DNA of 64,000 nt from Vanilla planifolia. Its lineage: Eukaryota; Streptophyta; Magnoliopsida; Asparagales; Orchidaceae. Below are positions 36,501 through 48,179 of the stretch, piece after piece (within the stretch, counting starts at the first letter, position 1; every line of letters begins with the position of its first letter). The notes under the pieces were generated by a model. It searched no databases, had not been told where the DNA came from, and saw nothing but the letters and a program-made list of their open reading frames with translations. The DNA is taken from NCBI GenBank assembly GCA_023846275.1, contig CM043865.1, positions 6,126,068-6,190,067 on the forward strand, in the 5' to 3' direction. The position numbers and the translations under genes were made by a program.

Positions 36501-39500
36501 TTGGAATAAAAAATTAAAGGATTAATTGCAAATCGATCTTTCAGGTTTTCCTAATAATACAAACAAGTCCCTCAAGTTTCAACAGTAGCCAGGAAAGTCA
36601 TTATGATTTTGTAAATATAACAACTAGTTCCTAACCAATTTTTTATTTTCAAATGTAGTCATATAGGTACCAACAACCTGACAACTCTTCTAATTCAGGT
36701 TGGTGATAGTTTTCCATCCTATCATCATTTATTATCAATCATCAAACTCTATTGAGTTTATGGAGAGGCTAATGATTGATAACATGTGTGCAAATTTATA
36801 TTTAGTGATATAATGGTTGACATGAATTTCAATTTTTATTATTCATGACCATTTTACAAATGATAACATATCAAACATTTAAATTTTGGTTCTTGTAATA
36901 GCATGCATATCTTTATTACTTTAATTCATAGAATTGTTTAGTTATATTTTGAGGATTATGATTAGGGGAACATTTAAATATTATTATTTAACATAAATAT
37001 ATTCAAGCTATTTTATAGTGAATATTATGCTCCAATCCATATCATTCATGTTTTAACAACATGCTTCACCTCTTGGATTGTTCTGTAAACTCAAACATTA
37101 GTATTATATATATTTTCACATCCAATTCAGTTTATTGGTGGGTTGTCAACTCAAACGAAAGAACAATAGAATATCTATTTAGGATTTAATGCTCAGGTGT
37201 TTAATTATAATTTTTTAGTTGATCACCCTGTTCTCTTCAAAATTAGTTTAACAATACTCACAGAAAATTAGTTTAATAATGAGTACTATGTTATTTTTTA
37301 TAGTTTTACATTTTAGATTTGTAGTATTGACCTTTTAAATAACAAAGTTTAGTTTTCTTAATGTGGCTAAATCCTTATCATGATATGTATACTGTTTTCT
37401 TCCTATAACATAAAGCTAAATACTAAGTCATGATTCTCAACTAAGTTCATCACACCCAGGTTGTTGAAATATGATAACTTTTGAACCCATGATGTGATGG
37501 GCAGACTACATAATTAGAAGAAGCACAAATCATGAACAAAACCTTCAACCAATGTCATCTTGACCTTCAATTTAAGGAGCAGCTGTTCTATAAGAAAACT
37601 TTTAAAAAAAAGTGTGGAACATACCTTTCAAGCATAACAATGTATTGAGAACCAAATCGCCGAGCTCGACCCCGAGATTGGACATAGCTCCGCACTGTTT
37701 TTGGTAAGTCAAATCGTATGACACATGAACATTCCGGTATGTGAAGTCCCTCTTCAGCTACGTCAGTAGTGAACAATATGTTAACCTACAGAACATTATA
37801 TGGCCTTTAAATAGGCACAAACATACAAGGTCCAAAAATTTCAAATAGAGGAGTCATCAACGTGCAAGACACCTTTCCAAGTCGAAACAAATCAAGAGTC
37901 TCCTTTTGCATTTTCTGGGTAAGTGCATCAATTGAAGAGCTTCCTCCAGTCAAGTAAGAAGCTTCTAAATGTGATAAACAATCGATATGCTTCAAAATAT
38001 AACCAAGTACTTTTGCTGTTATTTTTCTTTCAACGAAAACAAGGCAGCGAACTTCCCCTGGTGTGCTAAGATAAGAAAAATGTATGCAAATATGCATATG
38101 ATTGAAAAAAGTTTAAAAACATTATAAACAAATGAAAAGATCAATGACGTTCAACAGCTTACTCAAAGGATCGAAAAATATGCATCAGTTCACATAACTT
38201 GGAAGAAATGTAACCCAATTCCTTTGCTTTTTGCCAGCCAGTTTCTGTGTTAAGAAGAGTTTTGTAATCTGGAAACATACGTGGGTATCAATACAAATTT
38301 TTATTGAAAAAAGATCAAAACTTATAAAGTACATTGACTTGGTGTGGCTCCAACATGAAATAGAAGGTAAATGGATTACTAAAATATCATATTATAAACA
38401 CATTAAAGGCAACATCTCCATAATTTGGAAAAGGCACATGCATTAATTAATTTTCAAGTGATTAATGCTTCCACAATTGCACTCATTAATTTAAGCATGT
38501 AAACCTAACAGCATTCATACCCGCATCTTGCAAGGTTTGCATCCAGACACAAAATTAAAGAGATATCCCAGTTGCTTGGCAAATAAAGTATAGTTTTACA
38601 AAATGCTTAAGCGTTAGTTTGATATAATTATTGCAAAATATTAAACTGATTAATAAAAAAATAAGTGTAAAATTATTATTATTATATAATATTTTAATGT
38701 GGTGTGTTTTGTAATATGTTATTCAGAAATACTCATTTTTATTTAACTTATTTTTTTACTTTTTTGTTTGAAAAATGAAATGAAAAAAAATAATATGATG
38801 TGAAGATAAAAAAAAAAGTTTATGAATTATTAAAATAATATAATGAAAAGATAATAGTGAATCTATTATTTAAAAAATAAATACAAATTGTTAAATTGTT
38901 TGGCACAACTTTACAAAAGCATTTTATTTATCAAAAGTATTTATTTTAAGTTGGGCAAAACCAAACTGGATAAACAAAAAAAACGATTATAATCACCCGA
39001 ACACTTGCTGGAATTGTATTATAGGTATTTAAATCATGCAATCTATTATGTACTAACTACATAACACAAAAAAAGGCAGCTGATAAACATAACTGAATCA
39101 AAATGCTATAACAAGTTCATCATTTCACAGTGAAGTTGAGAAAACAATATAGCCTTGTAAAAACTTAAATTCAATAACTTCGACGAAAAAAGTGGCAAGG
39201 TTGATTGAGCTCAGTAGTCGAAGGGAATGTCATATCATACAAAATCAACAATTTCTTATAAAAAGACACTACAGGACAACTCAAGAAGGAAATCAGAGCA
39301 AACAAAACCAATCACTCAATGGATCAGATCCACTGTAACCTAAATCAAATGCTGAACGATAAAAATTATAAAGAAGAATTAATAAAGATTGATGTTGATA
39401 AGGTTATACCTTGAGATAGACTTTCTTGAACTAAACGTCTAGATTGCTCAACAAAAGACTTGCAATGTTTCATACACTCAGCTGCAAAATCATTACACTC

Positions 39501-42500
39501 TGCAGAGTATGGATGACATAGTTTTGCTGAACATACTTCAGCAACCTGATGTAAGGAGGAATTCATTAAAAAGCAAACAAACTAGGGTTGTTGGAATTGT
39601 CTTCAAGTTTTCACAAAGCTCTTAATTTAAGCTGAGTATTTAAGAGTAGCACAAATTAAGAATTGGTATAAACCAACATCTTCACCGTTTGCTGGTTACC
39701 TTCAAACCCGCTTTTCAGTGATAAAGTTAAACCAAATTGAATTAAGATATACTGAAAGTGCACTGATATTGAGCATAATATATCGATATGAACTGAAAAA
39801 CTGAAAAATTTCAGTATTCCTCTTGATACGTGTTGATTTATACATTATTGATTTGAAGGTTAACTAACTGCAAGATCAATAGCTTCAAAACTGTATTTCT
39901 TCTAAGAGTTTAAAGATTTAAAAATGCAATTCTTAACTAAAAGTGAATATCCATCAGCCACACACAATAACAGTTATACAGAGCACATGCAGTTCTCATA
40001 TTATTTTGTAAACTATAATGATATACCTCTCAAGAACAAAATAAATATACCTCACTGGCACAGCTTACACCGAGTTCATCAAGACAATAACAAAACTTTG
40101 AATGCCAACTTGACAACCATACTCTGCATCTTCTTAAAATTTCTTCCGAATCGCTATACTTTTGGATGTGACAACTACTCAAATTGATGACAGCATCATC
40201 AAACTGTTAAAACAAAAAGAATGCTTAAATTTGAAATGCTATATGTAAATTCTTAACTGAAGTCATAAAGGACAGTATATAAACAAACGAAAGAATAAAA
40301 AGAGATGAATAAGACCTTATTTAATAACAACCCCAACTTCCGTTTTAAGTCATTCTGAATAAACAGCATGGGATCATAATAGATTTTAACTTCTGTTACA
40401 GAGGGAACATAAGCATCCATCTCACTCCTGTCAGCAACAGCATAAATCTGAAAAGAGAAAAAAATAATTTGCTCAGTGGAATTATTCTTGGACAATGCAC
40501 AATGTAATCAAATAATTTTTTTTAAGTAAGCACTCCAATGTAATGAATTATATAAGTTATCCACAATAAATACTTTGGTATGTTTAAAATCAATGTGCAA
40601 CTGAGCATCAAAAAATTACCTTTGCATCCAGAACACTTTCAAGCTCAGTAAACTGGGATTCACAATCCGTAATAGATGAGCCGCCTGATAAGAAAATTAT
40701 TCTAAATATGGTACATTCACATGCCAATGAATGCTCGAAGGTCAAATTAAAAAATGCAGGAACCAATAAACAAATATAAATAAATGTAAATATCAAAAGA
40801 GTGATACACTAATTTAAGCTTGCCTTTTCCTATAATAGGCGATGCTGTCATTCCAAAAATTGTTGGTCTTTGTAGAGACTTGTGATAGAATTCCTAAACC
40901 AAATAAGATATAGCTAAACAATATTAGATCAGTGGTACAACAGAAAGCAAACGTAAAGCATAAGACTCATATCATTTCTAATCTACCTTCATTATCCTAG
41001 TATAGCAATGATTACCAGTGGCACGATGGCACTCATCAAAAACTAGCAATCGCACCACATTTATTGCCAAGAATGCCTTCCTTAAAGCATCCAACATAAT
41101 TTGTGGTGTCATCACCATTACCTGTTCAGAATAGCCAATGCCATGTAATATAAAAAACAGAATCGTTTCATACCAATACAAAGAACATATGAAATTGATT
41201 CACTTTGTTTTTAAAAGTACATTTGCAGTTGTAATATTTATGCTTGATATAACAAGAAGCACATGTCATTTTATCTTCTTCAAGCTTTAAACAGCATTAC
41301 TCGACCAATGTTTTCATATATCTTGCATATAATTTGTAATACATGATATGAGGATGACAGATGTAGATTGCCTGATAAATGTACAGAAGAGGATTTTCAA
41401 ATAACATGAATCTTCTCATGAGCATTAAGGTGGGCTGGATAAGAAATGATTACTCCATGTTAAAAAAGTAGGAATAATTTACTGACTATAGATGCAAATG
41501 TCCAGACCTATTATTGCCAACACACACATCTGCATAGACGTCAGGCCACTAAACTAGCGATGCCAAATTAATTTGGGTTAGATCACAACAGAATGGTTAA
41601 GCAATAATACAACCTAAGAGTGATGTGCTTCAAGCAAATATTGGAAGATGGTGAGAATGTAAAATGCCACTGCTGAAGAGATATGAAATATCTGTGAAGT
41701 GATAGCCAAAAAGAGGATTTTTTTGATATTCAAATCATGATATTGTTTAAATGTAAAGAATGCTTAGGTACACGAATAGAGGCAAGGTGAGTAAGGTATA
41801 CATAAGTAGAATCATGATCTTAAGTTGTCAACTTGACATTTCCTGAAAAACTGGTGTAGTTCAAGGCTGCAATACCTCAAAAGCCTCGTCTTGGGTTCTG
41901 AGAAATTATGAAATGTAAAAGTTTGCTAGAATTTTGAAAGAGCAATAAAAAAGATTAATTTATAACAAAGATCTAGAAAGATGCAATCCTAGTTATATAT
42001 GTCCAAGTGCTAAAATAATGATCATTGGTCTTGTATTGAAAATACAATTCACAATTAGGTCTATATAAGGGCTCATTTCAATGGATTGAATATAAATTCC
42101 TAGTGAAGTTGAAAGGCCTATATTTTGAATTGATGAACTTAGATATCCTAATTAGTTGGAAGTTATTTAATTGACATATGCTAGATCAATTATTTGGGAT
42201 CATGTTGTTGAAAGTAATGTTTCTAAGATTTTGTTGTTCTTAACAAAAACTTGTTAAAGCCAAACTATAGATTTCAAGAGCAGGTTGTGATCTATTTGCA
42301 CGACGTTTGGAGTTAAAAACTAAAAAGATGCCATCGAAAATCTATTTTAGCATGTCAAAGACTTGAAACCTGAATAGAACTTACAGGATTTCATCATTAG
42401 ATAGGCCAAAATACAACACAAAGACTAAAGGCCGTTGGGGTCCATGTTTTATCAGTCCATGTGTTATCATATGTATGATGGTATTTGGGACTTTTGGTTC

Positions 42501-43859
42501 TCGGAATATAGCTTAATAATTTAATGTTGCTGAATTTTTAGGTCAACTATTTCATAAGAGAACAAATCAACAGCAAATTAATTGCCAAAAGCCATTTTGA
42601 TGTCTTTTGTACTTCGTTTTGCAGATAGTGCATTTCCATGGCCAGTTCACACCTATAAACAGGCAAGAGTACATTGTACAACCAGAAAGAAAAAAGAGCA
42701 TGCAGGAGAACTCAATACCGCAGTTCTGTAGTTGGAATGAGCCATTGAGAACAAACATGTAAAGCATTTCACGAGAATGAATGGGAAAAACACTAAATTT
42801 TAAGTTTAGTGTTCCAATCACATTGAAAACATTAAATGACACTAAAAAAAGCAATGGGTGGGACATACTATGTTGAGTTGTTATCATCTCAAGTTTCAGT
42901 ACAATGATCTGCAAAACCTAACAAGAACTAGAAAAGCAATATGGGCTTCTAAAGCTAAGAAGAAATCCATAGAGAAAAATGGAAGGAAATTCTTACTTCA
43001 TTCTCGTGAGAAATAGACGAAGGTATGAAGAAAATAAACAAAGATAGAATAGTAGAAGACACTGGTATCAGTGAATACAAAGACATCAAAACACAGGTAT
43101 TTCATATGAACGTAATATAAACCAATGCTAGAAATGTAGTAGAACATCATCCACACTAAGTAACTTTGTATTTATTTAAACAGATTTGTCCATAAATGCA
43201 CACTATAAGCAAGAAGATAAGAATCTTTACTTGGTTAGTAGACATCTCTTTTTTCCAGCTCTTCTCATCCCATTGATCAACCCCTTTCTCACCATAGTAG
43301 CAAGAAACCGTGAGGTCGGTGTGAATTTTGATGACCTCACATTGCTAGCGCAAACAAGCAGAATATAGCAAAGATCAAGCAGAAGCTACTCTAAAATGGA
43401 AAAGACCCATGCCATGCAAAAGGAACAAAACTTGCTTTTTTCTTTAAAAAATGAAACCTGGGTAACGAGATGGACAGTAGGGGCAAGGAAGACAATAAGG
43501 CCCCCATCCTGCTTCAGCCTGAGAACACGTCCTATCTCCTTAATCATCATAACGGCAATCATTGTCTTCCCGGCACCGGTATCGAGCACAGCAATAGTAT
43601 TCCTCCGCATTGCCACTTCGAAAACCATAACCTGATAGCTGCGAATTAGAATATTCACGTTTCTCAGAAGAGCAGGAAAACGAGGAAGATAGTACAAACG
43701 AAAAGGAAGAAGCAGAGGAGTAGAAAAGAGATACCTTCGGGGCTCGAAGTTTTTGAAGCATCTCTTCCGCTTCCTGGCGTCCGCCATTAACTCTTCACCC
43801 TCCATCTCTGCCTCCTCTAGCGATCGTTTCAGAGAGGATTCTGGTACGGAAGTGTCCAT
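21589..43859 (-). CDS. DCL3: Dicer-like protein 3 (24-nt siRNA Dicer), 24 exons, 1,635 aa
   Basis: An RNase III enzyme that cuts Pol IV/RDR2 double-stranded RNA into 24-nt siRNAs for RNA-directed DNA methylation in the nucleus. Exons (descending): 43859-43735, 43638-43458, 43344-43231, 41121-40987, 40893-40824, 40684-40620, 40447-40316, 40203-40051, 39545-39410, 38268-38163, 38065-37873, 37785-37625, 35308-35090, 34956-34694, 34593-34322, 34223-33718, 33490-33393, 31111-30903, 30829-30620, 29741-28983, 28855-28529, 28237-28051, 21974-21875, 21775-21589. All phases agree and the sum is 4,908 nt; family members are about 1,580-1,650 residues. The DCL3 call, rather than DCL2 or DCL4, rests on remembered family text such as [20 protein letters not shown] and the RNase III segments. 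The ATG at 43859 is chosen because MDTSVPESS precedes the conserved helicase; an in-frame ATG 23 codons upstream (43928) is also possible. Intron 5 uses a GC donor, and intron 22 carries a retroelement. All catalytic acids are present, so the gene looks functional. Confidence 0.93.
22422..22500 (+). repeat. Degenerate tRNA-like sequence (SINE head or dead tRNA)
   Basis: The ends AGGAGGT and ACCTCT can pair as an acceptor stem. TGTAACTCGTTTGGTAGAAT resembles a D-arm/A-box, and GGTTAAAATTC resembles a degraded T-arm/B-box. The anticodon arm is not recognisable and the D-stem has a mismatch, so it is not a working tRNA gene. A tRNA-derived SINE head or an old organellar tRNA insert are the alternatives. 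Confidence 0.4.
22620..23400 (+). repeat. Left LTR of the intronic gypsy relic
   Basis: Collinear with 26300-27150. Shared landmarks in order include CACAATAAT, CCCCAA(C/T)(C/T)GA(G/A)(T/C)TTCCTAAT, AG(C/T)C(A/T)A..TCT, CAT(T/G)(G)TTTGATA, CTCTCAAGAACACCTTC / CCCTCAAGACTACCTTC, and a final GCATCAA...ATT(G/A)C. It has many substitutions and a ~45-bp indel relative to the right copy. Confidence 0.65.
23660..25050. repeat. Degenerate ~60-bp tandem repeat (about 20 units)
   Basis: The unit reads roughly CCTAAGCCTCGAGATATCAT, then CAATTTACCAAGCAACATAA, then GCCACGACCCAATCATGTAG. One clear unit, 23890-23949, is exactly 60 bp. Units vary widely in sequence and some are shortened or interrupted, for example by the GC-richer insert at 23980-24110. 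No open frame runs through the array. Confidence 0.8.
25085..25400 (+). pseudogene. Gypsy pol 3' end (integrase GPY/F region), broken
   Basis: Reading one frame with interruptions gives [13 protein letters not shown], a stop, [20 protein letters not shown], a stop, [29 protein letters not shown], a stop in place of the expected Glu, then GP. This matches the layout of the region after the gypsy integrase core that ends in NWEGPY. Several stops and frame changes show it is dead. Confidence 0.65.
26300..27150 (+). repeat. Right LTR of the intronic gypsy relic
   Basis: The diverged partner of 22620-23400 in the same orientation, about 3.7 kb further on. The 450-bp gap between the pol remnant and this repeat shows no coding text, including the small frames at 25806-26234. 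Confidence 0.65.
28529..31111 (-). other. DCL3: DCL3 exons 18-21: RNase IIIa, RNase IIIb and first dsRBD
   Basis: RNase IIIa carries the signature ERLELLGDS at residues 1063-1071 (exon 19) and its second acid pair in [12 protein letters not shown] (D1184, E1187; exon 20). RNase IIIb carries QRLEFLGDS at 1275-1283 (exon 20) and its second pair in [11 protein letters not shown] (D1373, E1376; exon 21). All four acidic residues expected at each centre are present. Exon 21 then encodes a short, diverged dsRNA-binding domain (about residues 1412-1478). Confidence 0.92.
29742..30619 (-). other. DCL3 intron 19 (878 bp)
   Basis: GTGCTT donor, TCCACAG acceptor. AT-rich, nothing recognised. Confidence 0.7.
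31112..33392 (-). other. DCL3 intron 17 (2,281 bp)
   Basis: GTCTGA donor, TGGCAG acceptor. AT-rich interior with only short frames. No element recognised. Confidence 0.65.
33393..35308 (-). other. DCL3: DCL3 exons 13-17: dimerisation (DUF283) and PAZ domains
   Basis: Residues about 524-976. Exons 13-14 encode the Dicer dimerisation domain, with text such as [18 protein letters not shown] and [19 protein letters not shown] leading to [19 protein letters not shown]. Exon 15 is a connector. Exon 16 and exon 17 form the PAZ region that anchors the 3' end of the RNA, ending in [20 protein letters not shown], which closely fits the DCL3 family. Confidence 0.88.
35309..37624 (-). other. DCL3 intron 12 (2,316 bp)
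   Basis: GTATGT donor, CTTCAG acceptor. It contains a plus-strand pyrimidine-rich block at 36020-36300 and, at about 36515-36720, text of the type AATTGCAAATCGATC...ACAAGTCCCTCAAGTTTC. From memory this resembles sequence scattered through plant genomes near Mutator-like or other transposon ends. No borders could be set. Confidence 0.6.
38269..39409 (-). other. DCL3 intron 9 (1,141 bp)
   Basis: GTATAA donor, TTCCAG acceptor. AT-rich. No element recognised. Confidence 0.7.
39546..40050 (-). other. DCL3 intron 8 (505 bp)
   Basis: GTATAT donor, CATCAG acceptor. AT-rich, nothing else seen. Confidence 0.7.
40685..40823 (-). other. DCL3 intron 5, GC-AG splice type
   Basis: The exon ends GGAAAAG and the intron begins GCAAGC. 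The acceptor is TTATCAG before GCGGCTC. No GT nearby keeps the phase. AG|GCAAG is the usual context for the rare GC donor. Confidence 0.8.
41122..43230 (-). other. DCL3 intron 3 (2,109 bp)
   Basis: A GTAAAG donor and an acceptor before GTAATGGTGATG. The interior is AT-rich with no recognised element. The 115-codon frame at 42567-42914 lies wholly inside it and resembles no domain. Confidence 0.7.
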
Positions 43860-46800
43860 GGCGTCCAAGGTACAGTATGATTGAGCGAGAGAGCTGAGGG
43901 AATGGTTTCGAGTAAAGTAGACGGCCAAGTAAAAGAAAGGAGAAGAAGGCGGAAATCAAGGACGACGAAATCCTCGCCGTTGGAAAGCCTAAAAACCGAA
44001 ATATACTATTAGCAAAAACAATCTTGATATATATATATATATATATATATATCTATATATTTAAAATACAATCTGAATATTTTTAATAATTAGTAATTAT
44101 AAAGTTATTTTGTCATAAAAATAAACTTAAAAGTTTAAAAATTAAAATAATAGAATACACATTTGGAATGTCTTTCTAGAAAATGATTATTAAGTCCCAT
44201 CTACATCACTTAGAAAGTTTTTAGAAACTTTCTAAACAAAGCACCATAGAAAATGTCAAATATTCTAAGCTGCTTTTTAGTATTGAAATTTATAATTTCT
44301 TTTAATAACAAAAAATGTAAATTATATGTGCCGATTTATTTTAAACATAATTTAACCATGGAAATAATTAAAATGATATAAAACATGCATAATTTAATTT
44401 CAAAAAAGGTTGCTATATTTTCTATATGATTTTTAATTAATGTGTAAGTTAAAGTTTCTTACCTTTTTAGCTAATTATGTTATTTGGAGCTTACATATTT
44501 GTAACTACTAGTCCACATAAGTGTTGTTTGCATAATACTTTATTGTAAATATTTTTTTTACTAACGACTGTGTGATGTGATATGACATGTTAATAATAAC
44601 AAATTTATATTCAACTTACATTAATTATACTTTGGTGGTATCATAATTTGCTATAACTTTGAATAAGTGACTAAACTATTCTAAATATAAATATTTTAGG
44701 TATTATGAAATGATTAACTTAGTTTTTTAATTTTTTTGATAAATGAATAAAATAATTTTTTTTATACTATTTTATAATAAAAAAATATTTGTTGGCACTT
44801 GTATAACTTTTAAATCTTTTGGATTAAAAATACTATGTTTTAAGGCATGATTAAGCAAGCACTAGATTATTTTTTAAAATATACTTTATAAAAAGCTATT
44901 TTTGAAAATGATATACCTAATATAACTTCAAAAGATGAAGTTTAGACATTTAAATATCAAGAAATTCATATTAAACTATTTGAAAAGAAACAAAATTAAA
45001 AAAATCAAAAAGTAATTATTAAGGAATTAAAAAATACATTCAAGTTGTATAAACTTAAATAATCATATCTATTTGTTATTGTTAATGAATTATGAAGTTA
45101 TTATAAAATACTATAAATTCAATTTATTGATTGTTTAAAAGGGAATTTTAAAATAGATGATGAGAGAGCAAAAGAGCTTTTAATCCTCCTCAATTGAAAA
45201 TACCAAAAAAATAAGAGAGAAGACTTATATTGAAGAGAACTTCAGATATAAATGAGGAAGAAAAAAAGAATATTTTGTAAGGAAAACTTTAAAAGGTTGT
45301 CACTCTAAAAATTTCTCTCCTTTTAAATAAATTAAGTTAAATTAGACAATTGAGGGTTTATTTATTGCTAAAAAAAATTGTCATAAGTTGAACTTATTCT
45401 TGCATATAGAAAATCATAATCATCTTTTTAAAAAAAAATGATAAGTATTATCCAACTATAATAATCTAATTATCTATGATTGATATATGACTTATGTTAA
45501 TATGATTGTATAAACTAGAGTATTTAATTATCAAATATTCAAAAATTTGTTTGTGATACTAATTTTAGCTATGTGAATATTAATAATTAAAAAATTGATG
45601 AACTTTAGCACATGTTAAGATACATGTCATGTCACAAGTAATGAGAATAGTTTTTTTAGGATAACATAGAGAACAATATTGCACTCATAATTTATCAGTA
45701 TATGAATGATATTTTTGGATGTTAATTGGAATTTTTAGAAATTGTTTCAAAGAATAATGCTACTACTTGATTTATTAAATCCTTATATCCTTATAATGAA
45801 GTATGGAAATAGTTTGTTATGGATATGGTTTAGTTTTCCATTGTGATATATGAACTTTTATGTTTTAAAAAAAATATGAAAGTGTCATTTTACTTCTATT
45901 ATGATTTTCAAAATATAATTATTAGATGATCTATATTTGTATTTTTAAAAATATATTTCAAAAACAAAGGGAAAAAGTAAGAGTTATTGTGACTTCACTC
46001 AAAGTAGCGAGCAATGATACCAGAGGAGACTTAGTTGATTTATTTTCCAATTTTATCAAAATTTCTACATAGTTAATGTGGCAACTCAAATCCAACAATT
46101 CTCAAATTTACTGTCATGTCATTTCTTTATTTTTTTTTTTCTTTTGCTTTTCAAAACTTTTTATATAAATAAGACCATCACAAAATAATTTTAAAACTTT
46201 TTTATGCTCAAAGTTAGAAACCCATTTTAAGGCATAACGAAAGTAATATAAAGCTTTCAACATTTGAGAATAATAATGGAAGCAACCTTTAAAACAAACT
46301 TTTACATTATTATAAAGCACTACTTCTCACATTGTAAATACTTAAATTAATACAAGTTCTAAGTCATGCTCAATTATATCAAATCAATGATAATGAAATA
46401 TAAAGAGTTGTTACAAAAACTTATACATCAGAAGAAAAATCCTATAAATGATTAATGAGCCATCCTCTCAATATTACCTTAGAGCCCTATATTATGTCTT
46501 ATTTTAACCTAAAAATATTAAATCAAAAATATGTTGAGCCAATCGTTACTATCACAATAACAGAAATTATATAAAATAATACAAGTTTAGATCATATCAT
46601 ACTTTATGTTAAAAAAATTAATATGACATATCAACAACATAAGAGTATGTAAATAAAATATTTTTTATTTTTTTAAACCACTTAATCTTTATTTTCAAGA
46701 TCTACATATCCTTTTTATTTTTTTCTCTTTTCTTTATTAATTTTACTTTTTCAAATTTCTCTTTTAGTTGATTATAGGATGAGGGCCTTTAGCAATTCAA

Positions 46801-48175
46801 TTTTTTTTTCTTTCTATCTTTGATGCATGTCATTTTGGATAATAACCCTAATTCCATAACACTTCATTCCAAAATGTAGATTTCATTAAAGTATTACATT
46901 TGGAATATGTCAAGCTAGATAATGGCCCCACCTTTAAAACACATCAGTTTGAATAACAGGTTTCAAATTATATAAGATATTACATTATCTTTCTCAACCA
47001 ACACTTATTCTTACTCATTTTTTTCTTTTTTCTTATTTTTATTTGCTTTAGATGTAATCATTAACTCTTTCATTTTCTTTGAATAATCATTCCCAAAATT
47101 TATGTTTTAAAATCATGCTATATCACTTACTAAAAATAGCACAACATATCATGAAGAAATAACAACATAAGTAAACATCATATTAAATAATCATTAACAA
47201 ATATTACAACACAAGCATAGACAATAATCATCTTCAATTTTGAATATTTTGATTCATTTCTTACTAAGTCACTAAGCTAACAAACAATATTATATCAAGA
47301 AGATGTGTATACATACAAAACATGCTTACCTCGTTTTCTTAGGTAGTTATCTCATCGTGAAACAAATTATCGAAATGTGTATTTTTTTCTTTTTCTTCTC
47401 TTCTCAAATGCTTCAGTACTGTTACAATACTAACAAGATTATTCTCTCAATTTTGGATTTCTCCCTCTCAGTTTTCCTTGATTTGGTTGCTTAAAATCTT
47501 TTGAAATCACCGCCTCTCACTCTCCTCTTAAGCTCTTGACCTAAGCTCTTATCTTTTTATTTACAAAATCCATCTCACTGATCTTGGCCTCTTCTTTTAC
47601 AACATTATTGCATCATTTCACCTTCTTATCGCTTTTAATAATTCATCTGAGATGTCGTTTACTCTTCTTAACACTTCCTCTCCTTCGAATGAAAGTTACA
47701 TCATCTTTCATGCAGCTTTTGTGACCTTATTTTTCATTAAATTGATTCCTTTCCATTATTTTTGTCACACTTTGCTTATTCATTAACTTCTAATTTCTTT
47801 TTAATTAGGAATATTTGACTAATAAATAGAGTTGACATGTTAAGAGGACACATAAGACTTAGGTGAGACATGATGATTAATTATCTTTTAATTCTCTGAT
47901 AATTTAATTTTTTTACTCATAAGAGATTCAGATTTTAGAAAACAAATAGACAAAATATCCCCTAAAAACTATTAATTTTCTCATATATATGTGGTTATTT
48001 TATCAACTATACATCAATAATAATTTATATCAAATAGATATAATATTACAAAATATAATATCACTATAAAACAATATAATCACAAGAAAATCATTAATAT
48101 CATGATAAATACCATATCATCATAGTAATGTCATATTTTCATTTATATGTATTAGATTTTATATTCTTCTGCTTC
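43860..48175. other. DCL3 upstream region and AT-rich spacer
   Basis: The first ~100 bp beyond the DCL3 ATG are GC-richer and probably hold its 5' UTR and core promoter, although no clear TATA box was picked out. Beyond the (AT)n tract at 44027 the sequence is AT-rich, with homopolymer runs and no recognisable gene. Confidence 0.5.
44027..44060. repeat. (AT)n microsatellite
   Basis: Thirteen uninterrupted AT units to 44052, then CTATATAT. It lies about 170 bp upstream of the DCL3 start codon. Confidence 0.9.
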
Positions 48176-48179
48176 CTAT

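Larger units (their letters stand above)
37625..43859 (-). other. DCL3: DCL3 exons 1-12: helicase region
   Basis: Residues 1-523. The ATP-binding lobe holds the Walker A motif DTGAGKT at residues 61-67 (exon 2) and the DECH box at 169-172 (exon 4), followed by GMTASP (exon 5). The C-terminal helicase lobe is in exons 10-12 and includes [11 protein letters not shown] (exon 11), [13 protein letters not shown] and QSRGRARR at about 506-513 (exon 12). Exon 3 (43344-43231) encodes [17 protein letters not shown] and sits alone before the 2.1-kb intron 3. It was found by splice logic and family similarity rather than by frame length. Confidence 0.9.

Noticed and set aside
37588..37776. Extension of DCL3 exon 12 past MLER into [10 protein letters not shown]
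   Set aside because: This is intron readthrough; the GTATGT donor at 37624 joins in phase to exon 13.
42567..42914. 115-codon minus-strand frame inside DCL3 intron 3, considered as an extra DCL3 exon
   Set aside because: Exon 3 (43344-43231) joins exon 4 directly in phase and supplies the expected helicase text. This frame resembles no DCL3 region.
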